From Leptodontidium sp. MPI-SDFR-AT-0119 (taxonomy: Eukaryota > Ascomycota > Leotiomycetes > Helotiales > Leptodontidiaceae): 64,000 bases of DNA. Below are positions 24,167 to 34,528 of the stretch, in pieces. Each line of letters opens with the position of its first letter. Within the stretch, counting starts at the first letter, position 1. The position numbers and the translations under genes are program-made. Location: NCBI GenBank assembly GCA_020726505.1, contig JAHLEZ010000001.1, forward strand, positions 2,914,001-2,978,000. Direction: 5' to 3'. Below the pieces are notes generated by a model. It did no database searches, had not been told where the DNA came from, and saw only the letters and a program-made list of their open reading frames with translations.

Positions 24167-24585
24167 TAATGAGGGTGGCCATAGATTTCCGAACCCTCAG
24201 GGGCTTTGTGCTCGTTGCTATTCTGTTGCTCCGAGACTACTTGGTACAGGTGGTACATAATGTGGACTCGCAGTCTGAGCGCGATTCTAGAGATTTCTAC
24301 CGGACAGGGCATTATCTATAGGCACTACCCAATCATAAAGTAATACTGATTCGCCGCATTGCTAAAGCTCTTGAATCGACGGGCCTATGCACAGACTAGA
24401 ATTGTACATTTTTTACCCAAGATACGAAGTAGTACACAAATCGTTCGATTTGATTGGATAATTATTGCTTCTTCCGCCTTCAAAAGCCTCATTAAACTTT
24501 ATATCAGCCTTTTTTTTGTTTGCTACACAAATTATTTAACTTTCCACAAAAGCCGGGGTTCGGAAATCTGTGGCCACCCTCTTTA
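24167..24585. mobile_element. MITE-like element, copy 3 (419 bp) with long inverted ends
   Basis: The left end TA-ATGAGGGTGGCCATAG and the right end TGGCCACCCTCTT-TA are inverted copies flanked by TA. The inverted similarity extends inward for about 44 bases (GATTTCCGAACCC...GGCTTTGTG against CACAAAAGCC...GGTTCGGAAATC). The outermost bases agree with copies 1 and 2 (GAGGGTGG / CCCTCTT), while the interior differs. No coding sequence is evident. Confidence 0.55.
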
Positions 24586-25060
24586 CATTCCTTTCCTGAT
24601 GGCTTTCCCCGCGAATTGCTTTTGATTCTTTTGATTCAAAGCACTTGAAGTAGCTGTCGTCCATTGTAGTGAGCTTTGAGGGGTAAAAGCAAAACCATTT
24701 TTTCTTCAGACTTACGGCAAGACCCGCCGACTCCTTATTCGAACCGAAGCCGTCCGTATGATACCCGGAAGCCACCAAAGCCCTGCACCCCGCGATCTCC
24801 GATTCGCTAGTGCAATGACTTTGTTTCGTCGATCAGTCGGACGGCTTCTTCCCCAATTATGTCTCTCGTGAGGAAGCCACAAATTCTCCATCGAGATTCA
24901 TGGCACACATGAAGATCTCCTGAACATCAAGCGTCTTTGACTGAAGACAATCGCATACATATATGTTCCCTATCTCTATCCGCTTTTGGAATTCGATGAC
25001 TTGTGTCCCACAATCTCTTCCATTTCTATCCATTGTCATTCTCACAGCAGCACAGCCATC

Positions 25061-26467
25061 ATGATTACACTCCTTTCTGACCACTATGTTGCACAGCCGG
25101 TCACTGTAAATGACCTCCAGCTTGCATCTCTTGCGTGGGGCTTTACAATTGGATTCGGTTTCCTTACAACTTGGACTGCAATCAAGCAAACGGCGGATAT
25201 GAAGCGGAGATATGGATACTCGAAGCTCAATTCCCCGTATATTTGGATGATTTGGCTTGAGATCTTAGTTTGCCTCATCTTTTCGATAATATGTTGGCTC
25301 CATTTGAACCACATCATCCCTCCAAGGTATCCTTTCCATGCTTGCCATACTCTTCGATAATTAAGCTAACGCCACGCAGTTTTGCATTTTACTTTGTCAT
25401 TCGTGAGTCTATAACTTCCGACATTCCAGGACAGTACTGATTTGAGGCAGTTACAACATGGGCGCTTCAAGTCCAGTTTCTACTTCAAATCATCATCAAC
25501 AGAGTTTCAATTCTCCTCATAGACCGCCAGAAAGCTATGAGACTCAAGATAGGGGTTGCTATTCTCATCACAGCGGTTAATATCTCCGTGTATTGCATCT
25601 GGGTCCCTGCAAGACTCCAGGTTTCCGATAGATACGAACATATCAACAATATATGGGATCGTTGTGAGAAAGTCATCTATCTTTTAGTTGACGGGGCATT
25701 GAATTGGTATTTTATCCACACCGTCAAAATTCAACTTGTGAATCAAGGATGTAAGTGAACAGACCAATCCCTCCCTCCCAACTCGACCTTTCTTTCCAAT
25801 GCATTAGCTAGTTTTAGTTACGAATTGTCAAGCTAACTCTTGGTAGTGGTGAAATATAACCGACTCATCCGGTTCAACATGTGGATTATTGGCTTCTCGC
25901 TCAGTATGGATGTCCTTATCATTAGCATGATGAGTTTGAAGAATTCCTTCGTGTGCGTCTTTACCAACCTCCTTTTGCTCTACCAAGATCACTAATTTAT
26001 GACATAGATACATGCAATTCCACCCATTTGCCTACATTGTCAAGCTTAATATTGAAAGTATGGAATAACCGCTTTTCTATCTATTCCATTGGTTGCCCCT
26101 GATCATATATCGATCGCTTGATACATGTCACAAAAGCAAATTCCCCCCCTTTTTTTTCCTTTTTTTATTTTTACAAGCCTCCAGGACCAGGATTGCTGAC
26201 AGGGTTCTAGTGTCAATGGCAGATCTAATCGCCAAAGTATCCCGCGCCAGCACCACCTGGAAAGATCCAAGTGTTTCCCGCGCTCAGGATACATTGCATT
26301 TCGTAAGTGGCAATCACGACACACAACCAGAATTCAACAGCCGCACAAAACCCTCGAATCTCAAATCGTACAACACGTCTTCTACATCCTCTGATGTCCA
26401 ATTGGACGATATCATTTATGGCAAAGAACCAGCACCGCCGCGGGCAACAGGTTGGAGGTTAAAATGA
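25061..26467 (+). CDS. Multi-pass membrane protein of unknown function
   Basis: Six exons, 25061-25326, 25380-25402, 25451-25750, 25847-25952, 26008-26057 and 26211-26467, give 333 residues; every GT...AG junction keeps phase, which strongly supports the model. About seven hydrophobic segments are visible: LASLAWGFTIGFGFLTTW, IWMIWLEILVCLIFSIICWL, FAFYFVILTTWALQVQFLL, KIGVAILITAVNISVYCIW, a segment near VIYLLVDGALNWYFI, MWIIGFSLSMDVLIISMM and FHPFAYIVKLNIE. The topology resembles fungal seven-helix proteins that lack the PTH11/SAT4 signature. The C-terminal 85 residues are hydrophilic. The last residues may be altered by a frameshift, because a protein-like frame follows at once (see next entry). 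Ligand and role are unknown. Confidence 0.82.
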
Positions 26468-26679
26468 GCAGTGAAGTACGGATTCATGTGGAGAGGAGGA
26501 ATAGTTTGGGCACGAGTACAAAAGAGGGGAGTGAATCGGATCTGGGGAATGTGTTGTCGCCAATGGAAGAGGACACTGAACCGCTGAAGGAGGAAGATAA
26601 AAGAGAGAGGCGAGAGACCGGGCAGAGAAGTGGGGTGGAGAAGGGGCATGGTGTATATACTACGGTCTGGAGCAGCTGA
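26452..26679 (+). other. Overlapping frame that may be the original C-terminus of the membrane protein
   Basis: In a frame shifted relative to the last exon, sequence from 26464 reads MSSEVRIHVERRNSLG, then SESDLGNVLSPMEEDTEP, and ends GVYTTVWSS with a stop at 26679. It resembles the acidic/basic cytoplasmic tails of fungal seven-helix proteins better than the short end (ATGWRLK) of the current frame. A one-base change near 26450, or a missed splice, would join them. Confidence 0.4.
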
Positions 26680-26807
26680 TCTGCGTTTGGCAATTTCATA
26701 GGTGAATTAGTTACAGATTTCATATATTCGAATTACACATATGTCCCCACCCCACCATTCCGGCCACTCGTTTACACCAAAAATAGCTATTTTTGTCCTT
26801 CTAGAAC

Positions 26808-27336
26808 TCAACTATTTCTTAATAGATTTATTTTTGGGGGAGCTGGGATGGTAGGTACTGGCACTGTTCCAGGTACCTCAGGTATGAGCACGGTGGCAAC
26901 TGTCAACTCCCGCAGAAAACTTTCTCTTCCTCCAAATAGCTTTCCGAGACTTTCCTGTGATTGGTACAAAACAGAGTAGTGTATATCCATTTGAAGATTT
27001 CTCCTCGCGACTTTAACATACATCCCTTTCCGGTGAGCATCGATGTCGCCAGGTGGCCTCCCTACTTCATTATGTTCTCGATTGTAAGTACCAGTACCAA
27101 TACTCTTCAAAAGCCACCGGCTATTATTTTGAGAACTTTGTTTCTCCGTTGGCTGGTGATTCTCGAGCTGGGCTGGTGGGGGCGGTGGTGGAACTTTGAG
27201 ATTTCTTGTTCTGGGACGAGGTCGATTCACCCACGAGTCAGGCGCTGCTGGGGATGCAATATGTCCTTGTCTCGAAGATATCATAGTTTCGCGATCAGTT
27301 GGGGGCTTGTGCAGCGCGGTAATTGGTCGTCGCCCG

Positions 27337-27377
<41 letters not shown>

Positions 27378-27449
27378 CCGCCGCCGGATTCTTTGTGCTT
27401 GGAACGGAGGTCGCATTCTGCCTTGGGGGGACGCTCGTCAGCTGGCATT
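26808..27449 (-). CDS. Hypothetical Pro/Gly-rich protein reading through the poly-G tract
   Basis: A minus-strand frame is open from about 27416 to the stop at 26808. After the Gly run it reads GRRPITALHKPPTDRETMI, ASPAAPDSWVNRPRPRTRN, a Pro-rich KVPPPPPPAQLE, and ends PTIPAPPKINLLRNS. A more natural start, ATG 27449 (MPADERPPKAECDLRSKHK), enters the 39-base G run in another frame and, as assembled, stops soon after it. No family is recognised. The plus strand has comparable ORFs here, so the coding strand is not certain. Confidence 0.3.
27338..27376. repeat. Homopolymer of 39 C (poly-G on the minus strand)
   Basis: An uninterrupted run of 39 C is followed by GCCGCCGCCGG. The minus-strand G run can form G-quadruplex structures. 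Its length modulo 3 decides which upstream reading frame connects to the downstream minus-strand ORF. Run lengths of this size are often misassembled. Confidence 0.95.
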
Positions 27450-27912
27450 GTAGGGGGGTAACAATTGATGATAATGAAAGCAATATTAGTGGGAATAGAA
27501 ACTTGAAATTAAAAATGGGTGGAATTGGAGATATCGTGAAACGATGATTAAATCGAAAGTAAGATGCTATGGAAATAATATTTCACCGTGTGCACAGCGC
27601 CTTCCTTCCGTGCCATTAACACGGAAATTTAGGCAGGTGCAGTCGTACTTTCTTCTACCTCTGATCTCACGGCTGAAAACTGCTGGTGTGACTACCATTC
27701 TTTCATAAGTTGTCCTGGAATATGGAATTGCCTTTGATTATACCTTTGCTCCCGCGTGCACCTCCTCATCAGTGGTTTCATTTTTGTCCCTTATTGCCAA
27801 GGCCTCGGCTATTTTGGTTATTGTTGACAAACACCTCAGAGCTCGCGCACGAGTGCTCCAATACATAGGAGAGTTCCGAACACGATATATTTTTCCTTGT
27901 GCCTTGGCCTGA

Positions 27913-28268
27913 ATGTCTCTGGGCTCCACACATAATTCCCCGCCTCCCTTCTCTGATATCAGTCATCCTCACCACTCCACGAACAACTCAATCATGACCA
28001 GATCTCACCACAAGAATCCGGCCCAGGCTCAGGGGCCTCATTTCGTTCCAGAAATACCAGAGAATTGCCGCAAGGGAGTGAAGAATCTCCTCTGCCTACC
28101 GTACCATTCATACCAGCTGCCTCAAATCCACAAGCCGAACCCAGCGAAGCACAATTCTCGAGCCGTCTTTCTGCTCGCCCTATCATCTCTAAAATCCTTG
28201 GACTCATGATAATCCAACTGAACGCTCGAAGATTCACACTCTGTCATGGAAGAACACTACTCTGGTGA
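27913..28268 (+). other. Possible coding remnant upstream of the broken 2EXR gene
   Basis: A plus-strand frame reads DQISPQESGPGSGASF, RNTRELPQGSEESPLPTVPF and SEAQFSSRLSARPIISKIL before a TGA at 28268. It has no clear start. It could be an exon of the following 2EXR-type gene or of a separate gene; no splice model joins it. Confidence 0.25.
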
Positions 28269-28776
28269 TGGGGCCTCTTCGCGTTGTTCGAGCGATAGAG
28301 TTATTTCGGAAGAGATGAGATGAGGAACTAAGAACCAAAGACATGCCGAGATTACCGGGGGGGTGTAAAAACTGAAGAAGAAACTTGGAAGCATTGGAAT
28401 TGATCAGAAGGCCGCAAGATCAGTGAGATGACTTGGAATTTTAAATGCGATGCTAACGAAGGCAACAAACACAGTGCGAATATCCCTCTAAAAACATCCG
28501 AAGTGGCCAGTGGCGGACTAGCCTTTTCATCTGCCCGCACATTCTCAGCAGGAACGCCTCATACAGCCTGGCAATTTATAGAGAGACTTCCTCTGGAGAT
28601 TCGCCGTCAAATATATGACTAACTTCTTGTCAACCCAGCCCTGGGTCTCTATGAGTCAATCTGCGTTGCCAATGGGATAGGAGTGAAGTATGGCCTGTCG
28701 CCAGCGATTATGCAGGTAAACCGACAGACTTACGCCGAGACATTGAATGTGCTCTATGGCTCCAATACCATACATA

Positions 28777-28803
28777 ACGTCCCACCCCACCCTTTCGCCC
28801 ACC
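28777..28803. repeat. Left terminal inverted repeat of the pogo element
   Basis: Twenty-seven bases starting ACGTCCCACC and ending GCCCACC match the right end exactly in reverse complement. TCGCTTAA follows. Confidence 0.93.
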
Positions 28804-30360
28804 TCGCTTAATTCTAGTACTTCCTATTCAAGACTTAATAACTCTATATTGCCTTAACTTCTATACATGAAACTGTAGAATCTAAATCTCCTTCTGATTC
28901 TAATTCTATAGGTACAATTTGACGATCTCTAGCTGCGATTTGAGCCTCCCGAATAACACGTGTTGTCACAAACTTAGAATTTGGACTAGTTTGGACTTTC
29001 CTCCTTTTCTTTGGCTTTAACTGTTCCAATCGCTCTTTTAGCTCTCTAATCCTTATATTTGCCTTTCTTAATTCGTAATCCTTTTCGTCAATTCCCTTCA
29101 CAATCTTCCTGAAAAGTAAATGTTGCGTTGAAAGTTGATCATGTGACCTACTGACTAAGGTACGTATTTGAAAATGCATATCTTTCTTGCCCTTTAGAGT
29201 ATGAAACTCAATTGAAGTGCTAGAAACTTCTAGAGGTAGTATTAGTAAGTCCTGAGACTCTTAGAGAGGTGGATTTGTCGATTGATTACTATTTTCTAAT
29301 AATAATAGGCTCATTAAAGGCTTAACTACAAATACTAGCCATAAACTAGTAGTTCTCCACTTAGCCTTGATATTAGAAGGAGTAAAACTCTCTTGACGTG
29401 CCTTCTAATAGTAAACGAGGAAATTACGCTTGCTAATAAGTGTAGAATCAAGTAAAAAACTCAATTATTATAACTCTTTCTGATAGGCACGCTTAAGGGG
29501 AAAGGAAACCGTTAAATCCAAAGGTTGTAAGACGTGTGACGTATGTGGAGGTAAAAACAAAAGGTATATATTATGCTTAAGGCACTTCTAAAGGAATTCC
29601 GTAGTCTTGTGGCTCCCATGGCCGTCTAAAATAAGAAGTCTTACTAAATAGTCACGTGGTTCTGTTTGAGGAATAAACACCTTCTCTAGTCACTCAAGAG
29701 CCGTCTTATTAGTCGTCCACTTATTTTCGGTTGTAGTAAAGTGTTAGTTGTTGAATACGTCTAATTGAGACGGAAACTACTACTGTTAGACCGATTTTCC
29801 CTTGTAAATTACCGTCGAGTCTATAGAAAGGCCAGTTGTAGAGATACACTCAATAATTGACGTCCAAGCACGTGAACCTGGCTGTTTTCCTTGAACCTTG
29901 CGCTTTTCGGCATACCCTACAACAAATCTATTAAGGCCGTACCCTTCTATAATACTAGTCTCGTCTATATTCTATCGTTGGCTAGCTGGAATAGCCTTAA
30001 TAGCCGGAACCTCTAATTTTTGGAACTAAGGCCTAATAACTTCAGAACAAGCGTTATTAACGCGTATAGAATCGACGTAGATTTGCCTCTTAGTCTTGAG
30101 AATAAGATGACGGGCTAGAAATCGTGATATCTAGTGTTTTCTGAGTAGTAGGTGATCCCCTGAGAGAGCTAGAAGTCTCTGGCCAAAAACCCTAATCTGC
30201 GCATGCGTAACTCCACGACTAAGAGACTCTTGAGTAAGCACTTAATTCGCCAATCGATTCTCTACTACCGTAAGTAGCCTTTGCAAGTGATTGGCGGCTT
30301 CCTGGCGTGGTAGAGTGGTTGCATTTCGACTGCGAAGAGTAGACCTTGGAACACCTCACT

Positions 30361-33300
30361 TAGAGTGTCCGAAAAGCCAATCAGTCAGCTATTAGCCAGG
30401 AAACTTTCTTAACTGACTGGCTTGTATGTAACCGCACAGCTTAATGGCTTGAACTGAAGAGCTGAAAAGCTACTTAAAAGCTGATTTTATTTTTGGAAAT
30501 ATATTAAAGATCTCTTTTAAGGTCTATAGCCCCGAACGCTAATATAATCTCAATAAAACCTCTTCTTTGCCAATTCTTGAGGCACTCCTATTGCTATAAT
30601 AACTGAGCGGATAATCTCGACGAATGTACTATAGTTTGTATAGAACAAGACGAGAAAACACGCTTATATTTAGAGCTTATGGCAGGTATACATAGAAAAT
30701 CGAAGGCCATCTTTGTAAGCTGTGGCCACTGGGCCTGCTTTCCACGCCAATACTCTAAGAGAGGCTTGTCTGTAAGAGGCTCTTTAAGATACAAAGTTAA
30801 TTGATCTTTTCGGCTTGTCAAACGCGGAGGTCGTGTAGAAGAAGAGGTACTAACAAGAGGAGGAGCTAGTCTTTTTAATTATATGACCTTATAAGCCTTT
30901 TTAGGCTCCGGCTCTAGGGTTCTTTCCTTAATTCGTATCACTACCTCTCCCTTATAATCGTTCTCCTAGAGCTTTCACAGAGCGGCCTTACCTTTCCTCA
31001 TATATTGAGAGTTATCGCCGGTCTACTATTGATCAAAGTACTGCCATTTCTAACGAGGGTAGAGTACTAGAGCCGCTATCTACGCAAGAGAAACGTCGGT
31101 CTTACTATAGTACTCCTTCGTCTTATTCCATACTAAAGTAATCGACTCTTGTATACCTTTGTGCCTATTAAATCGACTGGCCTTTGCGAGAGTCTCTAGT
31201 CCTTTAAAGTGAGCAAGTAGACCTTTAAAAAGAGGTAACAACTCTTATAAAGCTCCGTGGGTTAACGATGTCGGATTATAGCGATCGGGGTTACCTTCAA
31301 AGTCTTTTGTAAGGCGAAAAAGAGGTTCCAAATGATTTATTATTAATTGAAGCGTCTCTCATTCTCTGTCGTCGATAAAATCCTCTCTGTAAACTTCCTA
31401 ATTAAGAGGTTCTTTAGAAACACATAGTTTGACAGTATAACTATTAAGAGCTTCGCGTAACTTAAGAGCGCGTTTGATCATCGAATATGAGGAGTTCTAG
31501 CGTATCCCTCTATCTAATACTACTTTCTATACCTTTCTAGCTGCCTTGCCTTGATTTAGGTTAACTTGTAGTCTGTTAAATACTACCCCGCGCTTTCTAG
31601 AGGCTATTATGTGCGCAATTAAGTTGTGTAGCTTTCTAAGCTCTCTGTGTTGCCTCCACAGTTGTCTCCTTCTTGTAGGACTAGCCTTATTGAAATCGTC
31701 TTTAAAAGATGACGTATCTTGACTAAATAAGTATTGCTCTGCGATGAGATTGAGGATGTGACCTATATAGCGAAGACGACGTTGTTTTGGATCGAAATTA
31801 AGGGATTTTCCGAGCTCTACGAGCGTTGTATTATTATTTGGCGCGTTGTCAAGGACAAACCAACTAAGGTTCAATTCGTTGATTCCGAATCGACGTAAGA
31901 GAGGTAGAAGTACAGAAGCTTAGTCTATATTATGTTAGTTAAAAGGAGAGCACTTTAGGGAGAGTTAACGTACTAACACTAGTTTTACTATGTCCTGGGA
32001 GCTCTAGTAAGCCTGCTAGTACTGTCACAACTTCTTCCTTCTTGTTAGTATAATGAAAGACTATTGTAACTACATTAATCTTGTCTCTTCTAGATCCCTA
32101 ACCGTCAAAAGAGACTGAGATCTTCGATTGCGCTTCTGCGACGTCTGTAATGATCTGCGGCTCAAAATACTTGAATAATTATGCTATTTAAGTCTCTAAA
32201 GTGCTCTATAAAGTAAGGAGTGCGTTGACAGCTTATATATTAGCTATTTTGAACATGTGACGAAGATTTAGAGAGGCTACTTTGCGGTGCTTTACGTCGT
32301 CTATTATTACCTATTTAGTGAAGGCATTCCTGAATTCAAGCTGTCGAAAAGGTATAATATTCTCGTAATCTCCACTAACTGGCCTAGAGGGTTACGTATA
32401 CAGTACAGTTGTCGAAGGTAGTCTTCTAATATCTCCATTTTGCTCCAATTTATGCTCTATTATCATGTGTTTAGTTGCGTTCTTAAGAGAGTTACTATTG
32501 AAGGTAGTCGATTTATTCTTTAAAAATTTGGGATCGTGATGACCTTAATCGATTAGTATAATAGATAAGGACCAAGAGAATAATATATATAGTTTACATA
32601 ACCAAAAGGTATGTTTCTTGTTCCTAGTAGGCTGTACTAATGTGTACCCAACTTTCCACAGCCACGAACGAGTTAGTATACTCGTTATAGGAGCTAGAAT
32701 ATACCCCTTAGGCAAATTTGACGCTTTAGTAGGCCTATTATTAAATAACGGCTCTCTAGGAGAGTATGGCGAGTAGTCTGAATTTAAATCATCTCTTTTA
32801 GGCTTGTAGGGGTTGTAATTATCGTTGTAAAGAGGTACAGGTCGTTGACAGTGGTCCTTGATTGTGAAAGTCGTTTAAGGAGCCTGTTCCTCTCTCGGGG
32901 CTATCATACGTAAAAAGGGGTCAATAGTCGCGCCTATAGTACTCGCAGACAGTGCTCTAGATACTTGGGAGGCTATATCATCGATATCGATAGGCGTAGT
33001 AGAGCGAGACATGATTTTGGGGATGATTTTAATAATATTAGTGAGTTACTGTGTCTTAGTGATGCCTTTAGAAGGCTCTTCAATTATCTTGCCGCTATAT
33101 ACCGCCTAAAATTGGCCTATCAGAAGTGGTTTTCCCGCTCTAGGGCTTTAATCCCCCTTCAAAAGGCATCTAAGAGTCATACAAATTGCTTATATATTAA
33201 GTCCAAAATCACTAAAAAAAAACTATACTAGCTTATAAGCTAACTTATAAGCTGGTACTATTACAGCTGACTGATTCATAAATAGTCTCACGCTGATTGG

Positions 33301-33363
33301 CTGAAGGTTTACTCCCTAGCTGGCTGGTTGACTTAAAAGCCGGCTAACTTTTCGGACACTCTG
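30361..33363 (-). mobile_element. hAT-superfamily transposon nested in the pogo element
   Basis: The termini are inverted: TAGAGTGTCCGAAAAG at 30361 and the reverse complement of CAGAGTGTCCGAAAAG ending at 33363. The flanking 8-bp target duplications are ACCTCACT (30353-30360) and ACCCCACT (33364-33371), differing by one transition. An 8-bp duplication and YAGAG-type ends are diagnostic of hAT elements. Length is 3003 bp. Confidence 0.93.
30594..33012 (-). pseudogene. hAT transposase, multiply mutated
   Basis: The frame starts at ATG 33012 (MSRSTTPIDIDDIASQVSRA) and ends near 30594. Recognisable parts in order are ISVSFDG, the RNase-H-like core with FVLDNAPNNNTTLVELGK, then DPKQRRLRYIGHILNLIAEQ, and the C-terminal dimerisation domain WPQLTKMAFDFLCIPAISSK followed by KRVFSS. 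These match fungal hAT transposases. At least several in-frame stops interrupt it, for example between 33012 and 31874, so it is inactive. The longest open pieces are 31874-31527 and 30821-30594. Confidence 0.85.
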
Positions 33364-33577
33364 ACCCCACTCAATCGATGCCTTTCGCAAAGACTTGCCA
33401 TTTCTGACCTCTGCAAGCGCACACACAACGTCATACTCGGTATACTTAGGCTTCATGATAACGATAACTCACATTCCAAATTTTAAAAGAATTGGTTAAG
33501 AATTAGAAGAGTTAATAATTATTTAAGAAGGTAGGTAGGAGTGGCGGTGTGTTAAGCGAGGGTGGGCGAAAGACGGG

Positions 33578-33604
33578 GGTGGGCGAAAGGGTGGGGTGGG
33601 ACGT
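33578..33604. repeat. Right terminal inverted repeat of the pogo element
   Basis: It mirrors the left end for 27 bases. Just inside, the CTTTCGCCCACC unit is repeated once more before the shared TCGCTTAA, so this end carries an extra tandem unit of about 19 bases compared with the left. Confidence 0.9.
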
Positions 33605-34528
33605 TATCCATTGCTCAACACACCACTAACACCAACATTATTACGATGATGTTTGCCTTTGCTACTTGCGACCCCAAGGATGCAGCAGTGGTTGTGTCAA
33701 ACCACACGTCTTAAAGGGATTCTTTTGTGGAGATCATCTCAACCCCTCCCCATTAACAAGATATTTGAACAGCCGAGCTAGAAGAAATAGTCATATGAAA
33801 CTTGGAGACTTGGATGCGTTTGGTCGAGTTCAACACTGGAAAGCCATCATCAGTCCTCTGGCGGGATCTGGGAATGACAATCACTTTCCAGCTGGAGCCT
33901 GGAGGAGTTTTGTGATGGAAATGCTGGAGCCTTTGAGAATTGTCCGGGGCGTCCAGTCAATCTCCTTCAAAGCAATCACCGAAGTGGAGAATGAAGGTTT
34001 CACACCGGGGTTTTTCTCAAAAGATACCGACATGCCTTCACTGAACTTACAGGAAGCACTGCGGAGACTGGTTACTGGCAAGCCTACTATTGAAATAGTG
34101 ATGGATATGTGGGGCCCCCTTCTCTGCTACCCTCAAGCTTTTGAGAGATGCACACCATTCAGAGCTGACAGGGGACTGAAGCGTTCGGAAACTATTCAAA
34201 CGACCAATGCAGTTTGAAAATTGATTCAAACTACCTCCAAAATAGGCGTAAGCTGGATGCCCTCTATTTTACAATTGAGAGAGAAGGCAACCTCGAGCAG
34301 ATGGCGCAAATGTTTGAGAAAGATGACTTCCGCTATTTGGTGGCCTTCTTCAGAAGAGTATTCAACGACCTGAACGAGCAATACTTCGAAATCAAAAAGG
34401 CAAGAAAAGAGATGTTCAGTCATGATATCGCTGAGCATTGCTGCCCTTTGGACTTTGATCTCGATGGTGATGGGTGCAATGTACAAGCCGATTGGGAACA
34501 CCAGGAAGTTAATGAACCCCTATCGTAA

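Larger units (their letters stand above)
28844..33456 (-). pseudogene. Pogo-type DDE transposase, split by hAT and by stop codons
   Basis: The frame starts at ATG 33456 with MKPKYTEYDVVCALAEVRNG, a Pipsqueak-type helix-turn-helix that would bind the element ends. At codon about 31 (SIEWG) it is cut by the hAT element. It resumes at about 30352 with VPRSTLRSR in the same frame. Downstream are the catalytic positions of the DDE domain: NIDETS, then LLILDGHGSH, and FLPPHTSHVLQPLDLTV with the third Asp. The tail (29179-28844) is a charged helix RELKERLEQLKPKKRRKV. Several in-frame stops occur between 30150 and 29250, so no active enzyme can be made. The transposase would cut and paste the element at TA. 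Confidence 0.85.
28777..33604 (-). mobile_element. Fot1/pogo-type Tc1-mariner transposon carrying a nested hAT element
   Basis: The ends are inverted repeats beginning ACGTCCCACCCCACCC, and both sides are flanked by TA (28775-28776 and 33605-33606), the target duplication of this superfamily. The element spans 4828 bp. Removing the 3003-bp hAT element and one 8-bp duplication leaves 1817 bp, the usual size of a Fot1-like element. It contains one transposase frame on the minus strand. Confidence 0.92.
28428..34528 (+). pseudogene. 2EXR/F-box-like gene disrupted by a nested transposon
   Basis: The 5' part (28428-28776) contains the N-terminal motif FIERLPLEIRRQIYD followed by TAA at 28620-28622, then LLVNPALGLYES and MQVNRQTYAETLNVLYGSNT, the 2EXR-type start seen in large ascomycete families. 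The gene is then cut by a 4.8-kb element at a TA. The 3' part (33607-34528) continues with MEMLEPLRIVRGVQSISFKA and, in a shifted frame from 34214, FFRRVFNDLNEQYFEIKKAR with KEMFS. That tail matches the intact relative at 39439-41262 (VDDMDEQYFQIQASRKALF). The copy is therefore broken by an insertion, a nonsense codon and at least one frame change. Function of the family is unknown. Confidence 0.8.
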
